Of a stretch of 64,000 bases of DNA, positions 37,822-47,000 are shown piece after piece. Positions within the stretch are counted from its first letter, which is position 1; each line of letters begins with the position of its first letter. The translations under genes and the position numbers were made by a program. The notes beneath the pieces were generated by a model. That model was not told the DNA's origin. It did no database searches and worked only from the letters and a program-made list of their open reading frames with translations. Where the stretch lies: assembly GCF_002894645.1 (NCBI RefSeq), contig NZ_NCQY01000002.1, forward strand, positions 88,901 through 152,900. Direction: 5' to 3'. This stretch comes from Salinibacter altiplanensis. GTDB taxonomy: Bacteria; Bacteroidota; Rhodothermia; Rhodothermales; Salinibacteraceae.

Positions 37822-39039
37822 TTATTCCTGACGCGTCTCCGCGGTGGCCTCGACCGCCGCCCATACGCGCAGGATGTTCTCCCCGAGGATTTGAGCAATG
37901 TCGTCTTCCGTGTAGTCGCGGCGGAGCAGTTCGGCCACGAGGGTGGGGTACTCCGACGCGTCCTGCAGGCCCTCCGGCAGCGCAAAGACGCCGTCGAAGT
38001 CGGAGCCGAGGCCCACATGCTCAGCCCCCACGAGGTCCACGGCGTGGTCGATGTGATCGGCCACATCCTGAACCGTCCCGATCGGGTGCGCCCGACGGGT
38101 CTCTTGTTCGTAGACGACCGCCTCGCGCGAGTCCTCCGCCCAGCCCATCGAGTCGATGTGGGCCTGCATCTCGTCGCGAATGGGGGCGTCCCGGTCCCGG
38201 TACTCGTTTTGGAGGAAGGAGGAGCCGAACGTAATCATTACGACGCCGCCGGTGTCGGCAACCTCTTGGATGAGCTCGTCGCTCACGTTGCGCTCCCAGC
38301 CGGGGGTGAAGTGGCGGCACGACGAGTGAGAGGCGATGACCGGGGCCTCGGACTGTTCGATTGCGTCCATGGCGGTTGGGTCCGTGGCGTGGGACACGTC
38401 GACCATGAGGCCGAGGCGATTCATCTCCGCGACGACGTTTTTCCCGAAGGGACTCAGTCCGTTCCACCGCGGCTCGGCGTCGTCGTAGGACGAGTCGCCG
38501 AGCCGGTTGTGCATGCCGTGCGTAAGGGTGATGTAGCGGATGCCGCGGTCGTAAAAGTGCTTCACGTTGTCGATCTCGCCGCCCAGGCCGGCCCCGTTTT
38601 CCATGCCCAGGGGAAGGGCCACGGCCTCCGTCTCGGCAATCCGCCGCACCTCGTCCGGCGAGGTCGCCCCCGAGAACGCATTCGGGTGCTCTGTTGTGAT
38701 CTTCTCCATGAGGTTGATAAGCGCGTCGGCCCGGTTCGTCGCGGCGGCGGGGTTGCTTTGGAGATACGTCGGAATGTAGACGGACATGAAGGGCGCATCG
38801 AGGCCACCGGCCCGGGCCCGGGGGTAGTCAAAGTCGCCCCCTACCGTGGTGGCCGCCGGGTTTTCGTAGATGTCGTTCAGGCGGTGGGGAAGGTCGACGT
38901 GGCCGTCCACGAGGAGGACGGCCTGGACGAGGCTGTCGGCCCGGGCCTCCACCGAGGCGGGTTGTGCTTGGGCGGCCTGCACCCCCGCAAGAACGAGCAC
39001 GAGGGAGAGGGCCATCAGAGAGGAAGTGGGCATGGCCAT
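37822..39039 (-). CDS. Membrane dipeptidase-like metallopeptidase (M19)
   Basis: About 405 residues with a signal peptide (LMALSLVLVLAGVQAAQA). The M19 metal-site elements are visible: LLVDGHVDLPHRLNDIYE (H-x-D), ENGAGLGGEIDNV with the bridging Glu region, VDVSHATDPTAMD, PVIASHSSCRHFTP, and HVGLGSDFDGVFAL near the C-terminus. The family hydrolyses dipeptides, often including D-residues, using two Zn ions. ATG 39039 or 39033 starts the signal peptide; the frame open to 39252 is not used. It is on the same strand as the BtuF-like gene 76 bp upstream. Confidence 0.91.
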   Translation of the reverse strand: MAMPTSSLMALSLVLVLAGVQAAQAQPASVEARADSLVQAVLLVDGHVDLPHRLNDIYENPAATTVGGDFDYPRARAGGLDAPFMSVYIPTYLQSNPAAATNRADALINLMEKITTEHPNAFSGATSPDEVRRIAETEAVALPLGMENGAGLGGEIDNVKHFYDRGIRYITLTHGMHNRLGDSSYDDAEPRWNGLSPFGKNVVAEMNRLGLMVDVSHATDPTAMDAIEQSEAPVIASHSSCRHFTPGWERNVSDELIQEVADTGGVVMITFGSSFLQNEYRDRDAPIRDEMQAHIDSMGWAEDSREAVVYEQETRRAHPIGTVQDVADHIDHAVDLVGAEHVGLGSDFDGVFALPEGLQDASEYPTLVAELLRRDYTEDDIAQILGENILRVWAAVEATAETRQE

Positions 39040-39115
39040 AGCGGAAAAGAGATGCGATCGAGGGACGGGGCTTCCAAAGAGCCGAGGGTAGAAGAGAACC
39101 AGGCCGTGCGGGCCC

Positions 39116-39922
39116 TCAGCCACGTGGCGCGGGGGTTGGCAGGCGCTCCCGAAGGGACCGCAGGTACGACGGGGTGTCGAGGAGCCGCGGGCCATACCAC
39201 GAAAAGGGCTGTCCGTCCACGATTTCGATCGGTGTGTCGGGAAAGGCGGCACGGAGATCGGCCGTGAACGTGTCTTTTTCGTGGAAGGGAAAGGGCTCGC
39301 TGGAGCAGAGAACGACGTCCAGGTCCTGCCCGGCCAGTGCGTCGATCGTCACCTTCGGGTACCGGGTCTGGTCGCCGTAGACGTTCTCAAGACCGCCCCA
39401 CCGCATCACGTCGTGGATGAACGTATCGCTTCCGACGGTCATGTACGGTTCGCGCCAGATGAGGTAAGCGGCGCGGAGAGGCACAAAGTTGGGCAGGGCC
39501 TCGAAGCGAGAAATTATTTTGCCGACCAGAGTGGACGTCCGGTCGGACGTATCCGTGAGGCTGCCCACCGTGCGGATCATCCCGAGTGCCTCCTCGACGG
39601 TTTTTACCTCCGTGACGAACACGGGGGCGATCTCGTCGAGCGCCTCCACGTCCTCGGCCGTGTTCTCCTCGTGGTTCGCGAGGATGAGATCCGGGTCCAG
39701 GCCGCGAACGATGTCGAAATCAACCTGCTTTGTACCGCCCACGATGGTCTTTTCCGAGTGCCAATGCTCGGGTCGCTCGCAAAAGCGGGTGATGCCAACC
39801 ACCTCTGCCCCCAGGTTCAGATGCGCCAGCAGCTCCGTCTGGCTGGGCACCAGGGACACAATACGGCGGGGCCGGGAGTCGAGCGTAACGGTGTGGCCGC
39901 GGGCGTCGGGGGCGGTCGGCAT
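39116..39922 (-). CDS. BtuF-like helical-backbone substrate-binding protein without signal peptide
   Basis: A 268-residue protein of the cobalamin/siderophore-binding type (class III SBP). It has RIVSLVPSQTELLAHLNLGA and EVVGITRFCERP at the N-terminus, GLDPDLILANHEENTAEDVE in the middle and SSEPFPFHEKD towards the end. Unlike transported BtuF, it has no signal peptide or lipobox: the sequence starts MPTAPDARGHTVTLDSRPRR, immediately at the fold. It may therefore be cytoplasmic, or an unusual start lies upstream. No ABC permease is encoded nearby. It is divergent from a MetE-like gene, with a strong palindrome between the two. Confidence 0.83.
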   Translation of the reverse strand: MPTAPDARGHTVTLDSRPRRIVSLVPSQTELLAHLNLGAEVVGITRFCERPEHWHSEKTIVGGTKQVDFDIVRGLDPDLILANHEENTAEDVEALDEIAPVFVTEVKTVEEALGMIRTVGSLTDTSDRTSTLVGKIISRFEALPNFVPLRAAYLIWREPYMTVGSDTFIHDVMRWGGLENVYGDQTRYPKVTIDALAGQDLDVVLCSSEPFPFHEKDTFTADLRAAFPDTPIEIVDGQPFSWYGPRLLDTPSYLRSLRERLPTPAPRG

Positions 39923-39979
39923 TGGAGAGGGGACCGGTCAGAAAGAAAGGGACTGTAAAACGACGGGTTGAACCGGGTT

Positions 39980-39999
39980 GATTCCTCCCCGGAGGAATC
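39980..39999. promoter_or_regulatory. Palindrome between divergent BtuF-like and MetE-like genes
   Basis: GATTCCTC (39980-39987) and GAGGAATC (39992-39999) form an exact inverted repeat around CCCG, with one more C/G pair possible. It lies in the 134-bp divergent spacer, 57 bp from both start codons. It may be a shared operator or a hairpin in either leader. No cobalamin riboswitch features could be recognised. Confidence 0.5.
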
Positions 40000-40056
40000 G
40001 TTTCCGTCTGCGTGGCGTGTGGGCTGTCCATTCTTCGTGTCCAACTCGCCCTGACC

Positions 40057-41124
40057 ATGCCCCTTCCCACCGAACCCATCGGCAGTATTCCCCGGCCGGA
40101 AGAGGTTATTGAGGGCCTGGAAGCGTACCGACAGGGCGACCTGAGCCGGCAGGCCCTCGCCCAAATTGCCGACCGAGCCCTTCGGGCCACCATCGGCGCG
40201 TTCGAGGACACCGGGTCGCCCGTCATCACGGACGGGGAGCAGGCCAAACCCAGCTTCTTGACCTACCCGGTCGAGGGGGCCGACAACATCGAGCCCGGCG
40301 GCGTTGAGATTCCGTTCGAGGCGGGGCACACCCGCACTCTGCCCCGGCTCACCGAGGGCCCCTTTCGGTATGAGACCTACGCGGTGGAGTACCTAGAGCG
40401 GGCGCAGTCCTACGCGAGCGTGCCGGTGAAGCAGAGCGTCATTTCGGCCTCGGCCCTTAGCTTCCTCTACCCGGACGACGGGCTCGACGGGTACCCGCGG
40501 GAGGCCTTCCTCGAAGACCTGGTCGACGAGGTCGAGACCGACATTCGTCGATGCCTCGACGCCGGAGCACACGCCGTCCAGATGGACTTCACGGAGGGGC
40601 GGCTTGCGGTAAAGCTCGATCCCTCGAAGGGCCTGCTCCGCGAGTGTGTTGCGCTCAACAACCGCGTCCTCGATCGCTTTTCCGACGAGGCCCGCCAACG
40701 GATTGGGGTCCATACGTGTCCGGGGGGCGACAAAGACTCCACCCACAGTGCCGACGTGGACTACGCGGAGCTCCTGCCACTGCTTTTCGAGATGAACGCC
40801 GGGCGCTTCTACATGCAGTTCGCGAGCGAAGAAGACCCCGAGCGTGTGCTCGACATCGTCCAGCAGTGCAGTCACGACGACCAGACGATTTTCCTGGGGG
40901 TCATCGACGTGAACGATCCCCGGGTGGAGTCGGCTGAAGACGTGCGCGACACGGTCCTGCGGGCGGCGAAGCATCTTCCGCCCGAGCGACTCGGGACCAC
41001 CGACGACTGCGGGTTTTCGCCGTTCGGGGACGACCGCTCCACGGCCCGACGCACCGCGTTCGAAAAGATTGAGGCGCGGATAAAGGGGACACGACGGGCG
41101 CGGGACGCGCTGGGACTCGAATAG
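40057..41124 (+). CDS. Cobalamin-independent methionine synthase-like (MetE C-terminal domain) protein
   Basis: A 355-residue single-domain protein similar to the catalytic C-terminal half of MetE and to archaeal core enzymes. It starts PLPTEPIGSIPRPEEVIEGL. Zn-ligand positions are visible: HTC in GVHTCPGGDKD, a Glu in MQFASEEDPE and Cys in TTDDCGFSPFG. IQMDxxEGR-type sequence appears as VQMDFTEGRLAVK. It lacks the N-terminal duplicate domain, so it may use a methyl donor other than folate-polyglutamate. Start ATG 40057 rather than the upstream in-frame start. It converges on mpl with only 4 bp between the stops. Confidence 0.88.
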   Translation: MPLPTEPIGSIPRPEEVIEGLEAYRQGDLSRQALAQIADRALRATIGAFEDTGSPVITDGEQAKPSFLTYPVEGADNIEPGGVEIPFEAGHTRTLPRLTEGPFRYETYAVEYLERAQSYASVPVKQSVISASALSFLYPDDGLDGYPREAFLEDLVDEVETDIRRCLDAGAHAVQMDFTEGRLAVKLDPSKGLLRECVALNNRVLDRFSDEARQRIGVHTCPGGDKDSTHSADVDYAELLPLLFEMNAGRFYMQFASEEDPERVLDIVQQCSHDDQTIFLGVIDVNDPRVESAEDVRDTVLRAAKHLPPERLGTTDDCGFSPFGDDRSTARRTAFEKIEARIKGTRRARDALGLE

Positions 41125-41128
41125 GCGC

Positions 41129-42604
41129 CTATTCCGCCTCGGCCAGGGCCTCCGGCAGGCGCTCGGGCAGGCCGCCGAAGCTGCCGTTGCTCATGAGGAG
41201 CGCCACGTCCCCCGGCTGGAGCGCATCCGTGAGGCCGGAAAGCACGTCGTCTACGTCCTCGAACACCTCTGTGGGGACGCCGCGGCCACGGATCGTACGG
41301 GCCACGGCCGCCGCATCGAGCATCGCGTCGGGGTCATCGTTGTGGCGCACCGGGGGCGCCTTCAAAAACACGCGGTCGGCGGCGTCAAAGGCAGCTCCGT
41401 AGGCGTCCTCGAAGCGCGCGCGTCGGCTCGTGTTGGAGCGGGGCTCGAAAATGGCGACGAGCCGCCGGTCCGGGTGGGCTGTATTGAGGGCCTGTACGGT
41501 GGCCTCCACGGCGGTGGGATGGTGGGCAAAGTCGTCCACCACGAGCACGTCGTTGGGGCGGCCGCGCACCTGCTGCCGTCGCTTCATGCCCCCAAACGAC
41601 GCCAGCCCCGCCGCAATGGTGGAGGGCGACACCCCCTCGTGCCGGGCGAGCAGGGCGGCTCCCAGCGCATTTTGCACGTTGTGCCGCCCCGGGAGGAGAA
41701 GCCGCACGTCTTCGCTGCGGGATCCCATTCGCAACGTGAATGACAAGCCGCCATCGGTCGGCGCCAGGCCCTCGGCGTGGACGTCGTTGTGAGGGGCAAG
41801 TCCGTAGGTGTGCACCGATGCGCTCGTGTGATCGGCGAGGGCCCGCACGGCCGGGGCGTCGCCACAGAGCGCCAGGTGTCCGTCGCTCGGAAGGAGGCCG
41901 ACGAAGGCCTCGAAGGCGCCGCGGTAGTCGTTCCGATCCACAAAAATGTCCGCGTGGTCGAACTCCAGCGACGTGACGAGGGCCGACTGGGGCCGGTAGT
42001 GCAAGAATTTGGGCCGTTTGTCGAAGTACGCACTATCGTACTCGTCGCCTTCCACCACGAAGGGCGCGTCGGTTCCCAGCGCGTAGCTCTGGTCCGTGTC
42101 TTCCATGACGCCCCCGATGAGGAAGCCGGGATCGACGCCCGCGTGTCGGAGGAGATGCACGAGCAGGCCCGTGGTGGTGGTTTTCCCGTGCGTGCCGGCC
42201 ACCACGAGGGGGCGCCGGTCCCGAAGAAAGTGGTGGCTGAGGGCCTCCGGGAACGACTGCTGGGGCAGGCGCTCCTCACGGGCGACAGCGGCCTCCGGGT
42301 GGGTAGGCGTACAGGTGTTGCCGACGACCGTCAGGTCGGGCGCCGGGTCGAGGTGGGCCGGATCATAGCCCTCCTGCACCGAAATGCCCCGCTCGGCGAG
42401 GTGGGTGCTCATGGGCGGGTACACGCCGTCGTCGCTCCCCCGAACGTTGAGCCCGGCCTCATGGAAGAGGCCCGCCAGGGCGCCCATGCCCGTGCCGCAG
42501 ATGCCAATGAGGTGGACGTCTTCGGTCTGGTCGGGCGGGGGCACGTCGGGGCGTGGGAACTGCCGGAGCGACGCGTCCGGCAGGGCGTCGAGGGGACGGG
42601 GCAT
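41129..42604 (-). CDS. mpl: Murein peptide ligase, Mpl
   Basis: A 491-residue Mur-ligase-family enzyme. The N-terminal domain has LIGICGTGMGALAGLFHEAG; the ATP site is VVAGTHGKTTTTGLL. The element EGDEYDSAYFDKRPKFLHY distinguishes Mpl from MurC. The C-terminal domain contains FAHHPTAVEATVQAL and FEPRSNTSRR. Mpl joins recycled L-Ala-gamma-D-Glu-meso-DAP tripeptide to UDP-MurNAc, so the cell recycles its wall. Length is slightly above the E. coli enzyme (about 457), with a 28-residue N-terminal extension. Confidence 0.93.
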   Translation of the reverse strand: MPRPLDALPDASLRQFPRPDVPPPDQTEDVHLIGICGTGMGALAGLFHEAGLNVRGSDDGVYPPMSTHLAERGISVQEGYDPAHLDPAPDLTVVGNTCTPTHPEAAVAREERLPQQSFPEALSHHFLRDRRPLVVAGTHGKTTTTGLLVHLLRHAGVDPGFLIGGVMEDTDQSYALGTDAPFVVEGDEYDSAYFDKRPKFLHYRPQSALVTSLEFDHADIFVDRNDYRGAFEAFVGLLPSDGHLALCGDAPAVRALADHTSASVHTYGLAPHNDVHAEGLAPTDGGLSFTLRMGSRSEDVRLLLPGRHNVQNALGAALLARHEGVSPSTIAAGLASFGGMKRRQQVRGRPNDVLVVDDFAHHPTAVEATVQALNTAHPDRRLVAIFEPRSNTSRRARFEDAYGAAFDAADRVFLKAPPVRHNDDPDAMLDAAAVARTIRGRGVPTEVFEDVDDVLSGLTDALQPGDVALLMSNGSFGGLPERLPEALAEAE

Positions 42605-42633
42605 ACGGAACGAGAGGGCAGACAGTCGATCAA

Positions 42634-43821
42634 CTACTCATCCGTCGTGGACTCTGGCGAGGAGCGACGAGACATCTCGGCGGCCACTTGGGCCTCCTCC
42701 TCAGCGGTGGTGTCGCTTTCCAAGACCGTTTCGCTGCGTGCCTCCGAGTCGGCATCGGTGGGGGCCTCCAGGGCCTCGTCGGACACCATGCCCAGCTCGC
42801 GGGCCCGCTTGAACCATTGCTTCCGGGCAAGCGCCTGCATGTCCTCCACAGAGTCGGCTTCGTCCACGATCTCCAAGCCCAGAAGGGTCTCGACCACGTC
42901 TTCCATCGTGACGACGCCCGCCACGCCGCCGTACTCGTCCACCACGAGTGCGATGTGCTCCAGGCGATCGAGCAGACGCTCCAGCAGGTCGGGAAGGGGC
43001 AGGGTCTCGTGCACCACCAGCACGTCGCGTGAGATCTCCGACAGGGACACGTCGAACTCCTCCTGGGCAGCCCGCAACAGCATTTCGTCCTTCAGCACGT
43101 AGCCGGTGATGTCGTCCGGATTGTCGTCGTAAACCGGAATCCGGGAAAAGCGGAACTCGCTGCGCTCCTCCACCACGTCGCCGATTGTTTTTTGCTCCGC
43201 GAGCTGGAAAATCACGGTCCGGGGCGTCATCACGTCCTTCACCCGCAGAGAGTTGAAGCGGAAGAGGTTTCGCAGAATGCGAGATTCTTTTTCCTCGAAG
43301 ACGCCCTCTTCCTCCCCCAGCTCCGCCATTGCCGTAAATTCCTCGCGGCTAAACGCGGCCTTGTCCTCGTCCCGCGAGAGCAGGTACGTCAGGCCCTGTG
43401 ACAGCTTGACGAGGGGCCACATGGCGAGAATCGTTGCCCTCAGCAGGCGGACAATCGTGGGGGTGAGGGTTCTCCAGTAGACGGCCCCGAGCGTCTTCGG
43501 GATGATTTCCGAGAAAACGAGGATGAGAAGGGTGAGGACCCCTGCGATGATGCCGGTGTAGGCCTCCCCAAAGACGACTGTGGCCTGGGCCCCAACCCCG
43601 GCGGCCCCCACGGTGTGAGCGATCGTATTGAGGCTCAGGATGGCCGCCAGCGGGCGGTCAACGTCTTCTTTGAACTGATGTAGTTGCGCGCCGACCGCGC
43701 CCCCTTCGCGCTCCAGCGCCGCCACGTACGAGGGCGTCACGCTCAACAAGACGGCCTCCATCATGGAGCACAGGAAGGAGACCGCGATTGCCAGTGCAAC
43801 GTAGAGGAGGAGTAAGCCCAT
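42634..43821 (-). CDS. CNNM/CorC-type membrane protein with CBS domains
   Basis: A 395-residue protein. The N-terminal CNNM membrane domain (about residues 1-170; AIAVSFLCSMMEAVLLSVTP, LTLLILVFSEIIPKTLGAVY) is followed by a linker FSREEFTAMAELGEEEGVFE. Two CBS domains come next (VKDVMTPRTVIFQLAEQ; ALVVDEYGGVAGVVTMEDVV), and the tail is acidic. The family mediates or regulates Mg2+/Co2+ transport; older annotations call it hemolysin. The CorC-HlyC C-terminal domain is not visible, making it shorter than CorC-type relatives. It is on the same strand as mpl, 29 bp upstream. Confidence 0.92.
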   Translation of the reverse strand: MGLLLLYVALAIAVSFLCSMMEAVLLSVTPSYVAALEREGGAVGAQLHQFKEDVDRPLAAILSLNTIAHTVGAAGVGAQATVVFGEAYTGIIAGVLTLLILVFSEIIPKTLGAVYWRTLTPTIVRLLRATILAMWPLVKLSQGLTYLLSRDEDKAAFSREEFTAMAELGEEEGVFEEKESRILRNLFRFNSLRVKDVMTPRTVIFQLAEQKTIGDVVEERSEFRFSRIPVYDDNPDDITGYVLKDEMLLRAAQEEFDVSLSEISRDVLVVHETLPLPDLLERLLDRLEHIALVVDEYGGVAGVVTMEDVVETLLGLEIVDEADSVEDMQALARKQWFKRARELGMVSDEALEAPTDADSEARSETVLESDTTAEEEAQVAAEMSRRSSPESTTDE

Positions 43822-43872
43822 TCGCGGTCAGCGGGGAGCTCGAGAACGTTCAGTTGGATGGGACCACAACCT

Positions 43873-43933
43873 GGGGCCCGAGTGTCCGCAGCGTGTCCGA
43901 AGTGCTTGCCGGAGCGTATTGCGAGCGGGCCCC
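43873..43933. other. 8-bp inverted repeat downstream of the efflux operon
   Basis: GGGGCCCG (43873-43880) and CGGGCCCC (43926-43933) are exact reverse complements with a 45-nt loop. It lies between the RND gene stop (44033) and the next minus-strand start (43821). It could end efflux transcription, but there is no T-run. Confidence 0.3.
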
Positions 43934-44032
43934 GTAAATGCGGACGGTTCCGTTCGGTTTCTTCAACGAAGCGGGGGCGGCTGGTATGAGCAGGGAGGGC
44001 GACGGGAGGCACGGCCGACCGGGGCGGGCGAA

Positions 44033-47000
44033 TCACGACGGCGAGTCTGCCGCCGGAGCGGAGAGCTCGTCGGGCCGGCCGTTTCCGCCCGGCAGGTCCG
44101 GGTCAGGCGCATCGGCCTGGTCCGGGGCCGAGGCCGTTTCCCCTTCGGTCGTGACGGCGTCGGTTACGATGCTGCCGGCCTTGGGGGCTGCGCCGAAGAG
44201 GGCCGCTACCCGTGTGGATACCGAGTCGAACGTCGAGTACATCACCGGGACGACCACGAGGGTGAGAAACGTCCCGAACGTGAGCCCGGCGATGATGGCG
44301 GTGCCCATCGGGCCCCAGAACTGTGTGTTCTCACTGCCGAATTGGAAGTTGGGCGCAAAGTCGGTCAACAGGCCCACGAAGTCGATGTTGATGCCGAACG
44401 TGAGGGGCACGAGGCCCAGGATGGTGGTAAAGGCCGTCAGAAGCACCGGGCGCAGGCGCGTGGCCCCGCCCTCCACGATCGCCGCCTGCTTGTCGGTGCC
44501 CTTCTGCCGCAGCTGCATGATGTAGTCGACCAGCACGATGTTGTTGTTGACCACGATGCCGGCCAGGCTGATGACGCCGATGAAGGTGAAGAGGCTGAAC
44601 GGCGTGCGGGTCAGGATGAGCCCCAGTAGCACCCCGATGAGGCTGAGGCCCACGGCGGCCATGACAATAAAGGGAGCGCTCACCGAGTTGAACTCGGTAA
44701 TCAGGACGAGGAGAATGAGGGCCACGCCGATGGCGAGGGCCGTAAAGAGGAAGCCGAAGCTCTCCTGCTGGTCTTCGTTCTGCCCGGTGTAGGTGAGCTC
44801 GTACTGCGGAGAGAGCCCCTGCTCGTAGTCGCTCAGCTCCTGCTGCACCTGCTGGAGCACCGCGTTGTCGTTGTAGCCGGGCGCGGCGCCGCCCTGGACG
44901 GTCACCACGCGCTGCTCGTCGAGTCGCGTAATGGACCCAAACCCGCTGGTCTCCCGCAGGTCTGCCACCGACACGACCGGAATCTGGTCGCCAGACGGGG
45001 TGGTGAGGGTCAGGTTGCGGAGGCTCTCGAGGGTCTGCCGGTCTTCCTCTTGCAGCCGCACCGTGATGTCGTACTCGTCCTCCCCGTCCCGGAAGGTGCT
45101 GGCCTCCCGCCCCTGGATGGCGGCTCGTACGGTGGAGGCGACCTGCTCGGTCGACAGGCCGAACTGATTGGCCCGCTCGCGGTCCACGTCCACCTGAAGC
45201 TCGGGCCGGCCCGCATTCAGGTCGTCGGTAATGTCGACGAGGCCGGGAATGGTGCCGTCGCTGGCTGCTTCGTTGAGGCGGGCCTTGATTTCGCGACTGA
45301 TGGAGACAATCCGGTCGAACTCGGGCCCCGACACCTCGATGTTGACGGGCGGACCCGTCGGGGGCCCCTGCGTTTCTTGCTGGAAGTCAATCTCGGCGCC
45401 CGGGATGCCTCTGAGCTGGCTCCGCAGTTGGTCGAGGGTGCGGGTCGAGGACTCGACCCGGTCGTCGTAGTCGACCATATTGAGGCTCAGCCGCGCGCGC
45501 TCCTCGCGGTCCGCTCCGCCGCCGAACTGGGAGTCGCCCCCGACCCCTACGTTCGTGAGGATATTTTCGATGTTGGCCGCGACGCTGGAGGTCTCCTTCA
45601 TCAGCGCGTCGAGGCGCTCCTCGGCGGTCTGGGCCGTTCGGTTGGTGGTCTCGACGTTGGTCCCGACGGGGTTGTCGAGAATAATTTGCACGCGGTTCGG
45701 ATCGGTCGACGGGAAGAAGGAGACCCCGGTGGGAGCGAGGGCATAGAGCCCGCCAATAAGGAGGAGGGTGCCGAGGATGCCATTGAGGAGAAGGGCCCGC
45801 CGGTCCGTGAGGAGCAAGTGGTGGCGGCCGCCCCGGGTGAATGCACCGACCCCCCCGACGAGTGCAATCAGGGCTGGGGCGGCCATCATGAGGGCGACGG
45901 TAGACGGGGCAATCCGTCCCAGCCCCAAGGCGATGCCTAGAAAGAGAAGCATAAGGGCGCCCAGCAGGCCTCCAATCCACACGCTGGCCCGGCCCGCCAG
46001 GTACATCCCCTCGACGGTATGCACGACGATGCCGAGCACGCCCAGGGCGATGAGCAGCCCGCCGGGCACCAGGAGCACACTTCCGGCGGTGAGGGAGGCG
46101 AGGGCCGCGACGCCGCCGCCGAGGACGCACAGGGCGATGCCGACCGAGAAGGCCCCGAGGGCACCGGCGTTACGGAGCAGTGCCCAGGGGCGCGCGTAGT
46201 CCCGCTCCAGCATGAAGGTGAGGAAGTCCCGGTACCACGCGATGATGCGGGGCAGGCCCTCCTGCGCAAACCGGTCCCCGATGGGCTTCAGCAGGTACGT
46301 GTGGAGGACGTAGAGGGTGGGCACCGCCACGGCCACCACCACGAGGGTTTTCCAGTTTGCCAGGCCGAGCACCAGGCCCAGAAGGAGAATGCTCGCGCCG
46401 CCCAGGTATCGGGCCACAGACGACTCGGACTCGGACCCATCGCCCGCTTCCCCATCCTCGTCGACCTGGATAAACATGCCCGACACCACCGGGTTGATGA
46501 CGAGCGCCACGAAGAGGGAACAGGTGAGGGTGATGATCAGCGTGAGGGGCAGGAAGCTCATGAACTCGCCAATCACGCCGGGCCAGAAGAGCATGGGCGC
46601 GAAGGCCGCGACCGTCGTCGCCGTCGCCGCCACCACAGCCCCGCCCACTTCGGCCGTGCCGCGCTTGGCGGCCTCCCACCGCGAGTAGCCCGCCTCCATG
46701 AAGCGGTAGATGTTCTCCACGACCACCACCGCGTTGTCCACCAGCATGCCCAGCGCGATGATGAGCGAAAAGAGCACCACGAAGTTGAGCGTGTACCCGA
46801 ACGCCTGAAAGTACAGGAACGTCGTAAACATGGACAGCGGAATGGCGATGCCCACCAGCGTGGCGTTGCGGACGCCGAGGAAGAAGAGCAGCACCGCGAT
46901 CACGAAGAGGAGGCCGCTGATGATGTTGTTTTCCAGGTCCGTGACCAGCGATTGCACGTTCTCGCTCTCGTCGGACGTGATCGTCACGCGCGTGCCGCTC

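Noticed and set aside
39923-40056. Cobalamin riboswitch between BtuF-like and MetE-like genes
   Set aside because: The spacer is only 134 bp and shows no B12-box-like sequence; only a simple palindrome is visible.
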